From contig JAUXNZ010000044.1 in NCBI GenBank assembly GCA_030682595.1, forward strand, positions 1-6,739: DNA of 6,739 nucleotides, read 5' to 3'. The notes beneath the pieces were generated by a model that searched no databases, was not told the origin of the DNA, and saw nothing but the letters and a program-made list of their open reading frames with translations. The translations under genes and the position numbers were made by a program. Position 1 is the first letter of the stretch; the number at the start of each line of letters is the position of its first letter. This DNA is from Rhodocyclaceae bacterium. GTDB taxonomy: Bacteria; Pseudomonadota; Gammaproteobacteria; Burkholderiales; Rhodocyclaceae. Positions 6,239-6,739 of the stretch are shown in pieces.

Positions 6239-6445
6239 ATGGGTAAGCACGAAATTATTGATATGGCTTTGCAGTTGAAAGCGGCAGAGCGCTACGAGAT
6301 TGCAGAGAAAATCATGCAAAGCTTGGACAAGCCTGATGCGGAAATCGACCGTGTCTGGGCTGATGAGGCGCTGCATAGAGCGCGTGCGTGCGATGAAGGG
6401 CGGATGAAAACCCTTCCGTTCGAAGAGGTCTTTGGCGAAAAATGA
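6239..6445 (+). CDS. Addiction module antitoxin (PF09720-like)
   Basis: The product is 68 residues. It matches the short unstable-antitoxin family: an opening helix IIDMALQLKAAERYEIAEKI, then MQSLDKPDAEIDRVWADEALHRARAC, and a closing DEGRMKTLPFEEVFGEK. It should bind and neutralise the toxin encoded next and may repress its own operon, though no clear DNA-binding fold is visible. The ATG at 6239 is favoured by a strong ribosome site, AAGGAG at 6227-6232 with six bases of spacing. The in-frame extension back to 6146 lacks such a site and does not look like the family. The stop overlaps the toxin start. GC is clearly lower than in the neighbouring core genes, which points to acquisition. Confidence 0.88.
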   Translation: MGKHEIIDMALQLKAAERYEIAEKIMQSLDKPDAEIDRVWADEALHRARACDEGRMKTLPFEEVFGEK

Positions 6446-6739
6446 TGCGGATTCGTTTTTCCGAAATCGCCAACAATGAATTGTCCGATGCCGGTGATTG
6501 GTATGAGCGACAACAGGGCGGGCTTGGGTCACGTTTCAAGGGTGCCGTGCGAGATGCCGCACGCCAGATTGCCCGGACGCCACTATTGTTTCCAGTGGAA
6601 CTGGAAGATGTGCGGCGTTACGTTATGAATCGGTTTCCCTATACCTTGCGCTACGTGGTGCGCGGGGATGAAGTTTGGGTTATGGCGGTCTCGCACCAAC
6701 ATCGTCGCCCGGATTACTGGGTAGAACGGATCAACGACC
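6442..6739 (+). CDS. RelE/ParE-type toxin, 3'-partial
   Basis: Ninety-nine residues are visible before the window ends with no stop reached; family length is near 95-105, so only a few residues are missing. The reading is MMRIRFSEIANNELSDAGDW, then YERQQGGLGSRFKGAVRDA, an RTPLLFP turn, a strand with RRYVMNRFPYTLRYVV, and the closing SHQHRRPDYWVER typical of RelE/ParE-like toxins. RelE members cut mRNA on the ribosome and ParE members poison gyrase; the sequence by eye does not decide which. Two starts are possible: ATG 6442 gives an ATGA overlap with the antitoxin, and ATG 6445 a one-base overlap. Either way translation should be coupled, as in many type II pairs. Confidence 0.88.
   Translation, partial: MMRIRFSEIANNELSDAGDWYERQQGGLGSRFKGAVRDAARQIARTPLLFPVELEDVRRYVMNRFPYTLRYVVRGDEVWVMAVSHQHRRPDYWVERIND

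Noticed and set aside
1..6739. tRNA, rRNA, CRISPR array, insertion sequence or transposase
   Set aside because: I saw no cloverleaf, no regularly spaced repeats, and no transposase motif on either strand.

Overview
The window looks like a chromosomal segment from a GC-rich betaproteobacterium, most likely of the Rhodocyclales type. The reason is the compact run msrB - yciI - bolA - parvulin isomerase beside dadA, with strong E. coli-like family signatures and GC-rich codon use in the central 5 kb. The exact genus cannot be read from this sequence alone.

Layout. (1) Positions 1-902 hold the 3' part of a secreted FecR-domain protein whose start lies left of the window. (2) On the minus strand, dadA (D-amino acid dehydrogenase) converges on it. 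(3) Head-to-head with dadA, only 21 bp between start codons, is a plus-strand run: msrB (methionine sulfoxide reductase B), a YciI-like protein, a BolA-family protein and an exported parvulin-type prolyl isomerase. It ends at a GC-rich hairpin. (4) A 285-bp gene-free stretch (4160-4444) carries three inverted repeats and one copy of a direct repeat. (5) An EamA-type membrane transporter and an MtfA-like zinc peptidase overlap by ATGA, so are probably co-translated. A second copy of the direct repeat starts at the mtfA stop codon, so the pair is bracketed by two 26-bp copies (24/26 identical) 1720 bp apart. (6) The right end holds a type II toxin-antitoxin pair: a short PF09720-like antitoxin and a RelE/ParE-type toxin running off the window edge. 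This end has visibly lower GC than the centre, which suggests acquired DNA.

How the genes fit together. The msrB-yciI-bolA-ppi run is a housekeeping group touching oxidative protein repair, Fe-S/thiol biology (BolA) and periplasmic protein folding. No new multi-gene defence or biosynthetic system is visible. The most unusual signals are the repeats bracketing the eamA-mtfA pair, the interleaved divergent dadA/msrB start region, the insertion and Gln-rich tail of the FecR protein, and the toxin-antitoxin pair beside one repeat copy.
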